DNA from: UBA10649 sp963842725
GTDB taxonomy: Bacteria > Actinomycetota > Actinomycetes > S36-B12
Direction: 5' to 3'
Assembly: GCA_963842725.1 (NCBI GenBank)
Contig: CAWJHN010000004.1
Coordinates: 2,012,913-2,076,912, forward strand
DNA length: 64,000 bases
The notes under the pieces are model-generated. The model made no database searches, was not told the DNA's origin, and saw only the letters and a list, made by a program, of their open reading frames with translations. Positions 16,016 through 24,833 of the stretch are shown here, piece after piece; the stretch's first letter is position 1, and each line of letters starts with the position of its first letter. The position numbers were made by a program, and so were the translations under genes.

Positions 16016-16767
16016 ATGACCTACACCCTCGTGCTGCTGCGCCACGGCGAGAGCGACTGGAACGCCAAGAACCTGTTCACCGGCTGGGTGGACGTGCCCC
16101 TGTCCGACAAGGGCCGGGCCGAGGCCGAGGCCGGGGGGCGGATGCTGGTCGAGGCCGGCGTGCTGCCCGACGTCCTGCACACCTCGCTGCTGCGCCGCGC
16201 GATCACCACGGCGAACATCGCGCTCGACGCGGCCGACCGGCACTGGATCCCGGTGAAGCGCGAACTGGCGGCTCAACGAGCGCCACTACGGCGCGCTGCA
16301 GGGCAAGAACAAGAAGCAGACGCTGGCCGAGTACGGCGAGGAGCAGTTCATGCTCTGGCGCCGCTCCTACGACACCCCGCCGCCGCCGATCGAGGCCGGC
16401 AGCGAGTTCAGCCAGGACGGCGACCCGCGCTACGCCGACCTCGGCGCCGACCCTGCCCGCGCACCGAGTGCCTCAAGGACGTCGTCGACCCGGATGCTGC
16501 CCGTACTGGCACGCGGACGATCGTCCCGGACCTCCAGGCCGGCAAGGACGGTCCTGGTGGCCGCGCACGGCAACTCGCTGCGCGCCCTGGTCAAGCACCT
16601 GGACGGGATCAGCGACGACGACATCGCCGGCCTGAACATCCCGACCGGCATCCCGCTGGTCTACGAGCTGGACGAGGACGCTGGCGCCGATCACCCGCGG
16701 CGGCACCTACCTCGACCCGGCGGCCGCTGCCGCCGCCGCTGCCGCCGTGGCCAACCAGGGCCGCTGA
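16016..16767 (+). CDS. gpmA: 2,3-bisphosphoglycerate-dependent phosphoglycerate mutase, multiple frameshifts
   Basis: Glycolytic enzyme interconverting 3- and 2-phosphoglycerate through a phosphohistidine. LVLLRHGESDWNAKNLFTGW is in the first frame; LNERHYGALQGKNKKQTLAE, then EYGEEQFMLWRRSYDTPPPP, VLVAAHGNSLRALVKHL and LNIPTGIPLVYEL are in others. Alignment by eye to the family needs about eight extra bases removed (near 16260, two near 16445-16458, 16490, 16501, 16519, 16546 and 16680), with the last frame ending GTYLDPAAA...NQGR at 16767. Nearly all are one-base insertions repeating a neighbouring base. TAGCCT six bases before the ATG suggests leaderless mRNA. Confidence 0.88.
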
Positions 16768-16791
16768 GAAGCGGAGATCTCGCGGCCCCGG

Positions 16792-17439
16792 TCAGACGAC
16801 GACGCGCTCGCCGGTGACCAGGTAGACCACTCGTCGCGCGACCGAGACCGCGTGGTCGGCGAACCGTTCGTAGTAGCGCCCGCAGAGGGTCACGTCGACC
16901 GCGGCCTCGACCCCGTGGTCCCAGGCGTCGTCCAGGATCACGGAGAACAGCTGGCGGTGCAGGGCGTCCATCGCGTCGTCGTCGGTCTCCAGCTCGGCGG
17001 CGACGGCCAGGTCGCGGCCGGCGATCACGCTGCCGGTCTTGGCCACGATCCGCTCGGCCACCTGGCCCATCTCCAGAACGGTCGAGCGCAGCTCGGCGGG
17101 GATGGCGGAGCGCGGGTGGCGCATCCGGGCCACCTTGGCCACATGCCGGGCCAGGTCGCCCATCCGTTCCAGGTCCGAGCTCATCCGCAACCCGGTGACG
17201 ATGGTCCGCAGATCCGTGGCCACCGGCTGCTGCAGGGCGAGCAGGGACAGGGATCGCTCCTCGAACTCGGTCTGCAGGGCGTCGACCTGCTCGTCGGCGG
17301 AGATCACCGATTCGGCCAGCGCAAGGTCACTGTCCAGAAGGGCGATGGTCGATCGGGCGATCGCCGACCCGACGAGGCGGGTCATCTCGACCAAGAGATC
17401 CGACAAGCTCTGCAGCTCATCGTGGAAGTGCTCTCGCAT
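16792..17439 (-). CDS. phoU: Phosphate-signalling protein PhoU
   Basis: A 215-residue all-helical protein of two PhoU repeats. It starts MREHFHDELQSLSDLLVEMT and has the metal-binding-type segments DLRTIVTGLRMSSDLERMGD and CGRYYERFADHAVSVARRVV. PhoU links the Pst transporter to the histidine kinase and keeps the Pho response off when phosphate is plentiful. It is divergent from senX3-regX3, the standard actinobacterial layout. The inner ATG at 17437-17439 is the start; the open frame beyond it is antisense to senX3. Confidence 0.93.
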   Translation of the reverse strand: MREHFHDELQSLSDLLVEMTRLVGSAIARSTIALLDSDLALAESVISADEQVDALQTEFEERSLSLLALQQPVATDLRTIVTGLRMSSDLERMGDLARHVAKVARMRHPRSAIPAELRSTVLEMGQVAERIVAKTGSVIAGRDLAVAAELETDDDAMDALHRQLFSVILDDAWDHGVEAAVDVTLCGRYYERFADHAVSVARRVVYLVTGERVVV

Positions 17440-17517
17440 GCCTGCTCCGTCGTCGATGCCGGACTGGTGCCGGTGTTCCTGAGGACTGGACCGCTCGATG
17501 GGCACCGTGTCAGGCAG

Positions 17518-17547
17518 GTGTGAACGGTCACCCCATGCTAGGTGAAC
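17518..17547 (-). promoter_or_regulatory. PHO-box-like direct repeats between phoU and senX3
   Basis: On the minus strand GTTCACC (17541-17547) and GTTCACAC (17518-17525) lie 22 bp apart, matching the GTTCAC half-sites spaced in multiples of 11 bp bound by PhoP/RegX3 regulators. The site lies 80 bp upstream of phoU. Self-control by RegX3 is inferred. Confidence 0.45.
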
Positions 17548-17652
17548 GCCGGTTCCTGGGGGACCGGCCACCTGATGAACGGGATGCGAAACCACGTCGC
17601 CACGGGTGGCCAACCCCTGGCGGGCGCCGATGTTCGCCCTACGCTGAACAGC

Positions 17653-18900
17653 GTGAACCCCTCCTGGACCGTCGCGCTGGCAGGCATCGTCGGCCTGCTC
17701 ACCGGCGTCCTGGGCATCCTGGCGTTCCGGCTCAGTGATGCCGAGCGGCTTCGCCTGGCGGCCGCGCCGGTGCCGGATCTGCCCGCGGGCATCACCGATG
17801 TGCTGGCGGTGCTGCGGTCGGCAGCCATCGTGCTGGACGCCGGCGGGGAGATCAGCACGGCGAGCCCGGCCGCCTACGCCTTCGGCCTGGTCCGCGGACA
17901 TGACCTGGTGCACGCCGAACTGATCGAGATGGCGGCCGAGACGCGCAGGTTCGGCCTGGTCCGCGAACGCGAGCTGGAGCTGCCGCGGGGGCCGCTGGGG
18001 CGCGCTCGGATCGTGGTCAATGCCCGGGTCGCTCCGCTGGGCTCCGAGTACGTGCTGGTGCTGGTCGACGATCGCACCGAGGCCCGCCGGGTCGAGGAGG
18101 TGCGCCGCGACTTCGTCGCCAACGTGAGTCATGAGCTGAAGACCCCGATCGGGGCCCTCCAGCTGCTGGCCGAGGCGGTGGCGGACGCCGCGGAGGACCC
18201 GGACGCCGTCCGGCACTTCGCGGAACGGATGGAGCGTGAGGCACAGCGGCTGGCGACCCTGGTGCAGGAGATCATCGACCTGTCCCGGTTGCAGGTGGCC
18301 GATGCGCTGCACCCTCCGGAGCCGGTGGTGGTGGACGTCGTGCTGACCGATGCCGTGGACCGGGTGCGCCTGGCGGCGCAGCGCAAGAACATCACCGTGA
18401 CCGCGGGGGGCGACACCGGCGCCGTGGTGTACGGCGACCGGAACCTGTTGGTCACGGCGGTGCGCAACCTGGTCGACAACGCGATCGCCTATTCGCCCGA
18501 GGGAACCCGGGTGGGGGTGGCGGTGCGCCGCAGCGACGGCCTGGTCGAGGTGGCGGTGAAGGACCAGGGGTACGGCATCCCGCGGAGCGAGCAGGAGCGG
18601 ATCTTCGAGCGCTTCTACCGGGTCGACCCCGCTCGCTCCCGGGCGACCGGCGGCACCGGCCTGGGACTGAGCATCGTCAAGCACGTCGCTGCCAACCACG
18701 GTGGCGAGGTGACGGTGTGGAGCGAGGAGGGCATCGGCTCGACCTTCACCCTGCGCCTGCCGGACAGCGCCCACGCGGCGGCCACCGCCGACGGCACGCC
18801 GTCCTCTCCGGCCGTCCTCACCGATCCACCGGTCAGCCCCGCCGCGGGGCTGATCGTGCCTGCACAATTGAGTAACGACCCGAAGGGAGCAACACCGTGA
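17653..18900 (+). CDS. senX3: Sensor histidine kinase SenX3
   Basis: A 415-residue membrane kinase for phosphate limitation. One N-terminal transmembrane segment (residues 7-26), a PAS-like region (about 45-140), HisKA with NVSHELKTPIG and phospho-acceptor H160, then HATPase_c with NLVDNAIAYSPEG, DQGYGIP and GTGLGLSIVKHV. A Pro/Ala-rich tail follows. GTG 17653 puts the membrane helix at the start and has TACGCT seven bases upstream, suggesting a leaderless mRNA. The stop overlaps regX3 as GTGA. Confidence 0.93.
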   Translation: MNPSWTVALAGIVGLLTGVLGILAFRLSDAERLRLAAAPVPDLPAGITDVLAVLRSAAIVLDAGGEISTASPAAYAFGLVRGHDLVHAELIEMAAETRRFGLVRERELELPRGPLGRARIVVNARVAPLGSEYVLVLVDDRTEARRVEEVRRDFVANVSHELKTPIGALQLLAEAVADAAEDPDAVRHFAERMEREAQRLATLVQEIIDLSRLQVADALHPPEPVVVDVVLTDAVDRVRLAAQRKNITVTAGGDTGAVVYGDRNLLVTAVRNLVDNAIAYSPEGTRVGVAVRRSDGLVEVAVKDQGYGIPRSEQERIFERFYRVDPARSRATGGTGLGLSIVKHVAANHGGEVTVWSEEGIGSTFTLRLPDSAHAAATADGTPSSPAVLTDPPVSPAAGLIVPAQLSNDPKGATP

Positions 18901-19577
18901 CCCGCATCCTTGTGGTGGAGGACGAGGAGTCGTTCAGCGACCCGCTGTCCTACCTGCTGCGCAAGGAGGGTTTCGACGTCGCGATCGCGGACGACGGACC
19001 GAGCGCCCTGGCGGAATTCGACCGCACCGGGGCTGACCTGGTGCTGCTCGACCTGATGCTGCCGGGTCTGCCGGGCACCGAGGTCTGTCGTCAGCTGAGG
19101 CTGCGCAGCAACGTCCCGGTGATCATGCTGACCGCCAAGGACAGTGAGATCGACAAGGTGGTCGGGCTCGAGCTCGGCGCCGACGACTACGTGACCAAGC
19201 CCTACTCCTCGCGCGAACTGGTGGCCCGGATCCGCGCCGTGCTGCGCCGCGGCTCGGAGACCGAGGTGGCACAGAGCGCGACCATCGAGGCCGGCCCGGT
19301 GCGGATGGACGTCGAGCGGCACGTGGTGACCGTGAACGGCGAGCAGGTGCCGCTGCCGCTCAAGGAGTTCGAGCTGCTCGAGCTCCTGCTGCGCAACACG
19401 GGCCGCGTGCTCACCCGGATGCAGCTGATCGACCGGGTCTGGGGCGCCGACTACGTGGGCGACACCAAGACCCTCGACGTTCACGTCAAGCGGCTGCGGG
19501 GCAAGATCGAGCCGGACCCGGCCGCGCCTCGCTACCTGGTCACCGTGCGGGGTCTCGGGTACAAGTACGAGGCCTGA
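18897..19577 (+). CDS. regX3: Response regulator RegX3
   Basis: A 226-residue OmpR/PhoB-type regulator. The receiver domain has the acidic pair near residues 9-10, phospho-acceptor D52 in LLDLMLPGLPG, and KPYSSRELVARI with the conserved Lys. The C-terminal winged helix includes LPLKEFELLELLL and VKRLRGKIE, then VRGLGYKYE. It activates phosphate-starvation genes when phosphorylated by SenX3. Translation is coupled to senX3 by a four-base overlap. It converges with a lipoprotein gene 69 bp away across a GC-rich gap. Confidence 0.95.
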   Translation: MTRILVVEDEESFSDPLSYLLRKEGFDVAIADDGPSALAEFDRTGADLVLLDLMLPGLPGTEVCRQLRLRSNVPVIMLTAKDSEIDKVVGLELGADDYVTKPYSSRELVARIRAVLRRGSETEVAQSATIEAGPVRMDVERHVVTVNGEQVPLPLKEFELLELLLRNTGRVLTRMQLIDRVWGADYVGDTKTLDVHVKRLRGKIEPDPAAPRYLVTVRGLGYKYEA

Positions 19578-19646
19578 GCCGCGCGGCCCGGGCAGCCGTC
19601 ACAGGTGATCGCCGGGCCCGGAGTGTCGCCGGGCCCGGGAGGTGCC

Positions 19647-20171
19647 TCAGGCGCTGGGAGCCAGACTGGCGTAGGCGCCCTCGGCGGCGAGCACCGGGAG
19701 GTCGAGCATCTGGCCCCCGGCAGCGGTGTCCGCCTTCAGCTTGATCACCGTGCCCGCGTCGGTCGGCATCGAGGCCAGGGAGACCGGGGTGCCTGCGGGA
19801 CCGATCTGCATCAGTTCGCCAGGCTTGACGGTGATGCTGCCGGTGCCCACCGGGGACTGCCCGGCGGCATCGAGCACCGTGAACTTGACCTCCACGTCCT
19901 TGGTGCCCTGGTTCACGACCGCGCCGATGAGCGCTCCGGGACTGCCCTTCTTGGTGCCGACGACCAGGAAGTTGCGCAACTGGACGGCGACACCCGCTGC
20001 CGGGTCCTCGATCGAACCGTTCACCCCGTCGGAGGCGGCGTACGTCGTGGCCGTGGCGACCGGGTTCATGGCCGAGCAACCGGCCAGGGCCGGGCTGGCC
20101 AGCAACGCCGTTGCCGAGAGCAGAACACCCAGCCGAGTCACGCGCCCCAGACCACTGCCGCTGTGCTTCAC
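19647..20171 (-). CDS. Predicted lipoprotein
   Basis: A 174-residue exported protein. It has a basic start, a hydrophobic stretch, and lipobox LAGC (ASPALAGCSAMNP), so it should be lipidated and anchored outside the membrane. The mature part is rich in beta structure (VVGTKKGSPGALIGAVVNQG, VKPGELMQIGPAGTPVSLAS) and resembles small immunoglobulin- or copper-chaperone-like lipoproteins of actinobacteria. GTG 20171 follows GAAAGGA. Function unknown; its place between regX3 and carD is common in related genomes. Confidence 0.75.
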   Translation of the reverse strand: MKHSGSGLGRVTRLGVLLSATALLASPALAGCSAMNPVATATTYAASDGVNGSIEDPAAGVAVQLRNFLVVGTKKGSPGALIGAVVNQGTKDVEVKFTVLDAAGQSPVGTGSITVKPGELMQIGPAGTPVSLASMPTDAGTVIKLKADTAAGGQMLDLPVLAAEGAYASLAPSA

Positions 20172-20529
20172 GTCCGGTTTCCTTTCCGAGGTGCAGGCTG
20201 GGACCCTCACCAACAGGTCGCGCCGCGAAGCCTACCCGCTCGCGCTCGCGCACAGGCGTGCTGTTCGCTACACGGCTCCGGGGTGTCGCCCAGCGGCTCC
20301 GGCGTGCGCTGAGTGACGGGGGCCGGACGTCTGCGGAGCAGGGGCTGAGCGACGTAGAAAGGCCCGTCCGATGGGGGTGTCGGCAGGCTGCCCAGCATGC
20401 TCGGCCAGGCTTTGTCAAGCGGCGGTTCTACCCTCGTGTGCCCTCTGACCTGCGCAAACGCTGTCGGTCCCGGTGCCGGGGCCCAGTTCGCGTGGTAGGA
20501 TCGGTATCTGGGAAAGGGGAAAATCACAC
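20172..20529 (+). promoter_or_regulatory. 358-bp intergenic region upstream of carD
   Basis: No gene is evident between the lipoprotein and CarD starts. The carD-proximal end holds TAGGAT at 20496-20501, a plausible -10 placing the transcript start near 20508, followed by a GGAAAGGGGA ribosome-binding site. No clear -35 was seen. The rest contains no strong palindrome; short alternate-frame stretches lack coding character. Confidence 0.4.
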
Positions 20530-21024
20530 ATGGCTTTCCAGGTCGGCGAGACGGTCGTGCACCCGCAGCACGGAGCGGCACAAATCGTAAAGACTGAGGT
20601 TCGGGTCATCATGGGTGAGGAGCGGCAGTACCTCGTCCTCCGGCCCACAGAGAAAGTCACCCAGAGCGATCTGACCATCAAGGTCCCCGCCCAGAACGTC
20701 GAGCTGGTGGGCCTTCGTGATGTGGTCGGTCAAGAAGGTCTCGACCGCATGTTCGAGGTGCTTCGCGCGGCGTACGCCGAGGAGCCGACCAACTGGTCGC
20801 GGCGCTACAAGGCCAACCTCGAGAAGCTGCACTCCGGTGACGTGATCAAGGTCGCCGAGGTCGTGCGCGATCTGACCCGTCGGGACCAGGGTCGTGGCCT
20901 GTCCACCGGTGAGAAGCAGATGCTCGGTCGTGCCCGCACGATCCTTGTGTCGGAGCTTGCACTTGCCGAACAGACCAATGAGGACAAGGCGGCGGCCATC
21001 CTCGACGAGGTTCTCGCCTCCTGA
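20530..21024 (+). CDS. carD: CarD-family transcription factor
   Basis: A 164-residue regulator that binds the RNA polymerase beta subunit and stabilises open promoter complexes, essential in mycobacteria. The N-terminal RNAP-interaction domain reads FQVGETVVHPQHGAAQIVKT and VPAQNVELVGLRDVV; the C-terminal helical DNA-binding domain includes EPTNWSRRYKANLEKL and GRGLSTGEKQMLGRARTILV. ATG 20530 with GGAAAGGGGA before it is the start; an upstream in-frame ATG at 20473 is not conserved. Confidence 0.96.
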   Translation: MAFQVGETVVHPQHGAAQIVKTEVRVIMGEERQYLVLRPTEKVTQSDLTIKVPAQNVELVGLRDVVGQEGLDRMFEVLRAAYAEEPTNWSRRYKANLEKLHSGDVIKVAEVVRDLTRRDQGRGLSTGEKQMLGRARTILVSELALAEQTNEDKAAAILDEVLAS

Positions 21025-21063
21025 CCGAACCGGCCGCCGAGGTTCCCTCGGAGGGGTCGGGAC

Positions 21064-22221
21064 GTGCTCAGACGGGGTTACACACCCCCGGCGGTGGTCG
21101 AGGTGCTGCGCTTCTGCGTGGTCGCTTTCCTCGCCGGGATCGGGTTCCAGGTCGCCCGCGGTTTCAGCGACGGGGAACGGGTGGTCGGGGTCTTCGACGC
21201 CCCGGCGCTGGGGGTCGTGCTCGGCGCGGCGTCGGGCTATGTGCTCGGCGGGGTCGTCGCACGGCTGACCTTCCGCACGGTCACCCGCACCGAGAAGGCG
21301 CTGGCCGGTCGGTCGGTCGAGCAGATGCTCGCCGGCCTGACCGGTGCCGTTGCCGGGGTGCTGGTCTCGGCGGCGCTGTCCTGGCCCGTCCTGCTGGTCG
21401 CCTCCACGCCGCTCACGGCGCCGCTGTTCCTGTTCGTCGTGGTGACGATCGGCAGCCTGGGCTATCGCGTGGGCCTGTCGCGGCGCGACGGCGTGCTCTC
21501 GATGCTCGGAGGCAGCGGCCGGCTTGAGGTGCTGCGCCCCTCGGCCTCGTCCCTGCCCAAGATCGTCGACACCTCGGTGGCGATCGACGGCAGGATCGTC
21601 GACGTCGTCCGCTCGGGCTTCCTGCACGGCACGCTGCTGGTGCCCGAGCCAGTGCTCGGGGAGCTGCAGGCCTTCGCCGACAGCGCCGACGATCAGCGCC
21701 GGGCCAAGGGCCGGCGCGGGCTGGACACGCTGGAGACCCTGCGCCAGGAGCGTGGGGTCGACCTCGAGGTGATCGGCGACGAGGCGCCCGAGACGGCCGA
21801 GGTCGACGCCAAGCTGGTGCACATGTGCACCGGGCGGCGGGCTGCGCTGCTCACCCTGGACACCAACCTGGCCCGGGTCGCCTCGGTCGCCGGCTGCCGG
21901 GTGCTCAACCTGCATGCCCTGGCCCTCGCGCTGCGGCCGCCGGTGCTCGCCGGCGAGCGGATCACCGTGCTGGTCACCCGGCCCGGCAAGGACCCCGGTC
22001 AAGGGGTCGGCTACCTCGACGACGGCACGATGGTCGTGGTGGAGCGGGGCAAGGACAGGATCGGCCACGAGGTGGAGATCACCGTGACCAGCGTTCTGGT
22101 CACGGCCAACGGCCGGATGGTGTTCGCCAAGCCGCTCGAGGTGGAGGGGCACCCTCCGCGTCAGCGCACGGCCGAGATCACCGCTCGGATCGCCGCCGCC
22201 GGGAGCACGCGCCCGGAGTAG
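21064..22221 (+). CDS. PIN/TRAM-domain membrane protein (YacL-like)
   Basis: A 385-residue protein with four N-terminal transmembrane helices (to about residue 140), then a PIN-like nuclease domain (KIVDTSVAIDGRIVDVV, LVPEPVLGELQAFAD, LLTLDTNLARVA) and a C-terminal TRAM RNA-binding domain (GKDPGQGVGYLDDGTMVVVE). The acidic residues for metal binding are in place. The family is conserved next to carD in Actinobacteria and Firmicutes; substrate unknown. The GTG start lies 39 bp past carD, so co-transcription is likely. Confidence 0.9.
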   Translation: MLRRGYTPPAVVEVLRFCVVAFLAGIGFQVARGFSDGERVVGVFDAPALGVVLGAASGYVLGGVVARLTFRTVTRTEKALAGRSVEQMLAGLTGAVAGVLVSAALSWPVLLVASTPLTAPLFLFVVVTIGSLGYRVGLSRRDGVLSMLGGSGRLEVLRPSASSLPKIVDTSVAIDGRIVDVVRSGFLHGTLLVPEPVLGELQAFADSADDQRRAKGRRGLDTLETLRQERGVDLEVIGDEAPETAEVDAKLVHMCTGRRAALLTLDTNLARVASVAGCRVLNLHALALALRPPVLAGERITVLVTRPGKDPGQGVGYLDDGTMVVVERGKDRIGHEVEITVTSVLVTANGRMVFAKPLEVEGHPPRQRTAEITARIAAAGSTRPE

Positions 22222-22233
22222 CCTCAGGCCTCG

Positions 22234-22872
22234 ATGACCGAGGTGCTGGCCGTGGTGCTGCTCGACCCGGAGGATGCCACCGACCCCACGGGCCGGGCGG
22301 CACGCCGTCGGCTGGGCGGGGTGGCCCTGGCCGATCGCGCGGTCCATCTGCTCAGTGAGGCACTGCCCGGCAGCCAGGTGATCACCTCTGTGCTGGAGCG
22401 AGACCTGGCCACCCTGATCGACCCGGTGGAGATCCAGTCGGTACTTCTCTACGACCCGGCCTACCCCTTCGTTCCGGCCGAGTGGTTCGCTGCTGTCTGC
22501 CGCGTCGTGGACCCGATCGCGGGCACCGAGGTGGCAGCTGTCGCCGTCACCGAGGTCACCGACACCCTCAAGCGCGTCGACGACGCCGGACGGGTGGAGG
22601 CGACCGTGGACCGACAGGCCCACCGGGGGCTGATCGGCCTGCTGGCGGTCACCCCGGCGGTTCTGGGCGCCGTGCTGTCGAGCAGTTGGCAGGACGGCGG
22701 TCAGCTGGTCGACCTGGTGGCCGCCCTGGACCGGATCGTCGGCGTCGGGCAGGTGCAGCTGACCGGCCGGGGCAGCGTCAGCTGCCGGGTGACTGACGAC
22801 GACTCGCTGGCCTACGCCGAAGCGGTCCTGGCCGCGAGCAGCCGCTCGGCAACCACCACGTCGTCCGGGTAG
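22234..22872 (+). CDS. Degenerate IspD-like nucleotidyltransferase homologue
   Basis: A 212-residue protein. Residues 111-127 (TLKRVDDAGRVEATVDR) match the TIKRVD..G.V..T.DR region of IspD enzymes, and the length and sheet order are compatible with the fold. The glycine-rich CTP loop (AGGxGxRxG) is absent; the start reads VLAVVLLDPEDATDPTG. It is probably catalytically dead, a paralogue beside true ispD, and might bind or regulate it. It converges with ispD and overlaps its 3' end by 61 bp. A TAGCCT lies nine bases before the ATG. Confidence 0.6.
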   Translation: MTEVLAVVLLDPEDATDPTGRAARRRLGGVALADRAVHLLSEALPGSQVITSVLERDLATLIDPVEIQSVLLYDPAYPFVPAEWFAAVCRVVDPIAGTEVAAVAVTEVTDTLKRVDDAGRVEATVDRQAHRGLIGLLAVTPAVLGAVLSSSWQDGGQLVDLVAALDRIVGVGQVQLTGRGSVSCRVTDDDSLAYAEAVLAASSRSATTTSSG

Positions 22873-23525
22873 GTCACTTTCAGATTCGCTGCCGAGCCGG
22901 GCACCGTCCGGACGTTCAGGTCGCTGTACGCCTCGATCACCGACCCGGTGTCGGTGCCCTGGAACGCCTCGTCGGCCGCCGCGGCGTAGGCCGCGAGCAG
23001 GGCCGGGGCGCGGAAGGCCTGCGGGGTCTGCACCCGTACCAGCCGGGCGCCGGGCGGTGGCAGCAGCGGACCGGCCGGAACCGCCGGGATCGCCCCGCCG
23101 TACGCCGCGGCCGCTCGGATCACCTCGGCGAACAGTGCCTCCGGAGCCAGTGGCCGTGCCCCGTCGTGGATCACGACCACGTCGACCTCGCCCGACCGGA
23201 TCGCCGGGGTCAGGTGGGCCAGGGCCGCCTCCTCCGAGCCGTGCCGGGTGGAGCCGCCGACGACCACCTCGACCCGGTGCCGCACGGGGTGATCGCGCAG
23301 CATCGTCGCTGCGGCGTCGGCGTCCTCGGGCCGGACCACCAGAACCAGCCGGCGCACCCCGGGCGCCCGGTCGGCCGCCCGCAACGACCAGGCGAGTACC
23401 GGGCGGCCGGACAGCGGCAGGTAGACCTTGTTCACGGCCACTCCGTCGCGCTGGGCTCCCAGCCGCGAGCCGCTGCCCCCGGCGAGCACGACGACGGCGG
23501 CGCGGACGGGTGTTTCGGGGGTCAC
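22812..23525 (-). CDS. ispD: 2-C-methyl-D-erythritol 4-phosphate cytidylyltransferase
   Basis: A 237-residue enzyme of the MEP isoprenoid pathway, making CDP-methylerythritol from CTP and MEP. The CTP loop LAGGSGSRLG at 14-23 and K33 are intact, with VIHDGARPL, VQTPQAF and GTDTGSVIEA later, then the terminal NLKVTYPDDVVVAERLL. It is transcribed away from ispF, unlike the common tandem order. TAGGGT seven bases before the GTG (plus-strand 23533-23538) shares two bases with the ispF -10, so both mRNAs are probably leaderless. Confidence 0.94.
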   Translation of the reverse strand: MTPETPVRAAVVVLAGGSGSRLGAQRDGVAVNKVYLPLSGRPVLAWSLRAADRAPGVRRLVLVVRPEDADAAATMLRDHPVRHRVEVVVGGSTRHGSEEAALAHLTPAIRSGEVDVVVIHDGARPLAPEALFAEVIRAAAAYGGAIPAVPAGPLLPPPGARLVRVQTPQAFRAPALLAAYAAAADEAFQGTDTGSVIEAYSDLNVRTVPGSAANLKVTYPDDVVVAERLLAARTASA

Positions 23526-23532
23526 CTGCCGC

Positions 23533-23542
23533 ACCCTACGGT
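23533..23542. promoter_or_regulatory. Back-to-back ispD/ispF promoter with overlapping -10 hexamers
   Basis: The ten bases ACCCTACGGT contain TACGGT on the plus strand (23537-23542), six bases before the ispF GTG, and TAGGGT on the minus strand (23533-23538), seven bases before the ispD GTG. The central TA is shared. The gap between start codons is only 23 bp and has no ribosome-binding sites, so both transcripts must start at or near their start codons. Confidence 0.65.
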
Positions 23543-23548
23543 GGGCGG

Positions 23549-24059
23549 GTGAGCCTGCAGCCACCTCGCACCGGGATCGGTGTCGACGTCCATCGCTTCG
23601 CCGACCCGCAGTCGAGCGCCGGGGCGGCCCGCCCGATGCGGATGGCCGGGCTGGACTGGCCCGGTGAGACCGGGCTCGAGGGGCACTCGGACGCCGACGT
23701 CGCCGCCCACGCCTGCTGCGATGCCGTGCTCTCGGCGGCCGGGCTGGGCGATCTCGGCTCGAACTTCGGCACCTCACGCCCGGAGTGGGCCGGCGCCTCC
23801 GGCGCGGCCCTGCTGGCCGAGTCCGCCCGCCGGGCGCGGGCCGCGGGCTACGTGATCGGCAACGTGGCGGTGCAGGTGATCGGCAACCGGCCCCGCGTCG
23901 GCACCCGGCGGGAGGAGGCCCAGGCGGCGTTGTCGCAGGCGTGCGGCGCCCCGGTCACGGTGTCGGCGACGACCACCGACGGGCTCGGGCTGACCGGGCG
24001 CGGTGAGGGCGTGGCCGCGATCGCCACCGCGCTGCTGGTGCCCGTCGCGGCGGCCACCG

Positions 24060-24067
<8 letters not shown>
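23549..24067 (+). CDS. ispF: 2-C-methyl-D-erythritol 2,4-cyclodiphosphate synthase
   Basis: A 172-residue MEP-pathway enzyme that cyclises CDP-ME 2-phosphate with loss of CMP. Metal ligands D13 and H15 lie in GVDVHRF, then GHSDADVAAHACCDAV, LGDLGSNFGTS and the C-terminal SATTTDGLGLTGRGEGVAA. Length is normal. The GTG at 23549 follows TACGGT by six bases. Its end overlaps the next gene by eight bases. Confidence 0.94.
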
Positions 24068-24779
<712 letters not shown>

Positions 24780-24780
24780 C

Positions 24781-24806
24781 CCCCCGTGGAGCATGAGCAG
24801 GTTGGG
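24781..24806. repeat. Single arm of the CCCCAACC-type intergenic repeat
   Basis: The reverse complement of 24781-24806 begins CCCCAACCTGCTCATGCTCC and continues ACGGGG, matching the outer arms of the palindromes at 34.8 and 52.2 kb. Only one arm is present, so this is a solo or decayed copy. It starts two bases after a stop codon. Confidence 0.75.
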
Positions 24807-24833
24807 GTTCTCGGGCGCCGGTAGCCTGGGTGG

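Noticed and set aside
14079..16767. Programmed frameshifting in mshA and gpm
   Set aside because: Shifts are numerous, at unrelated sequences without slippery heptamers or structures, and hit genes that are in one frame in all known relatives; sequence error fits better.
16792..18867. A 691-codon minus-strand open frame spanning phoU and most of senX3
   Set aside because: Only the first 215 codons (from ATG 17439) match PhoU; the rest is antisense to a clear histidine kinase and is open only because of GC bias.
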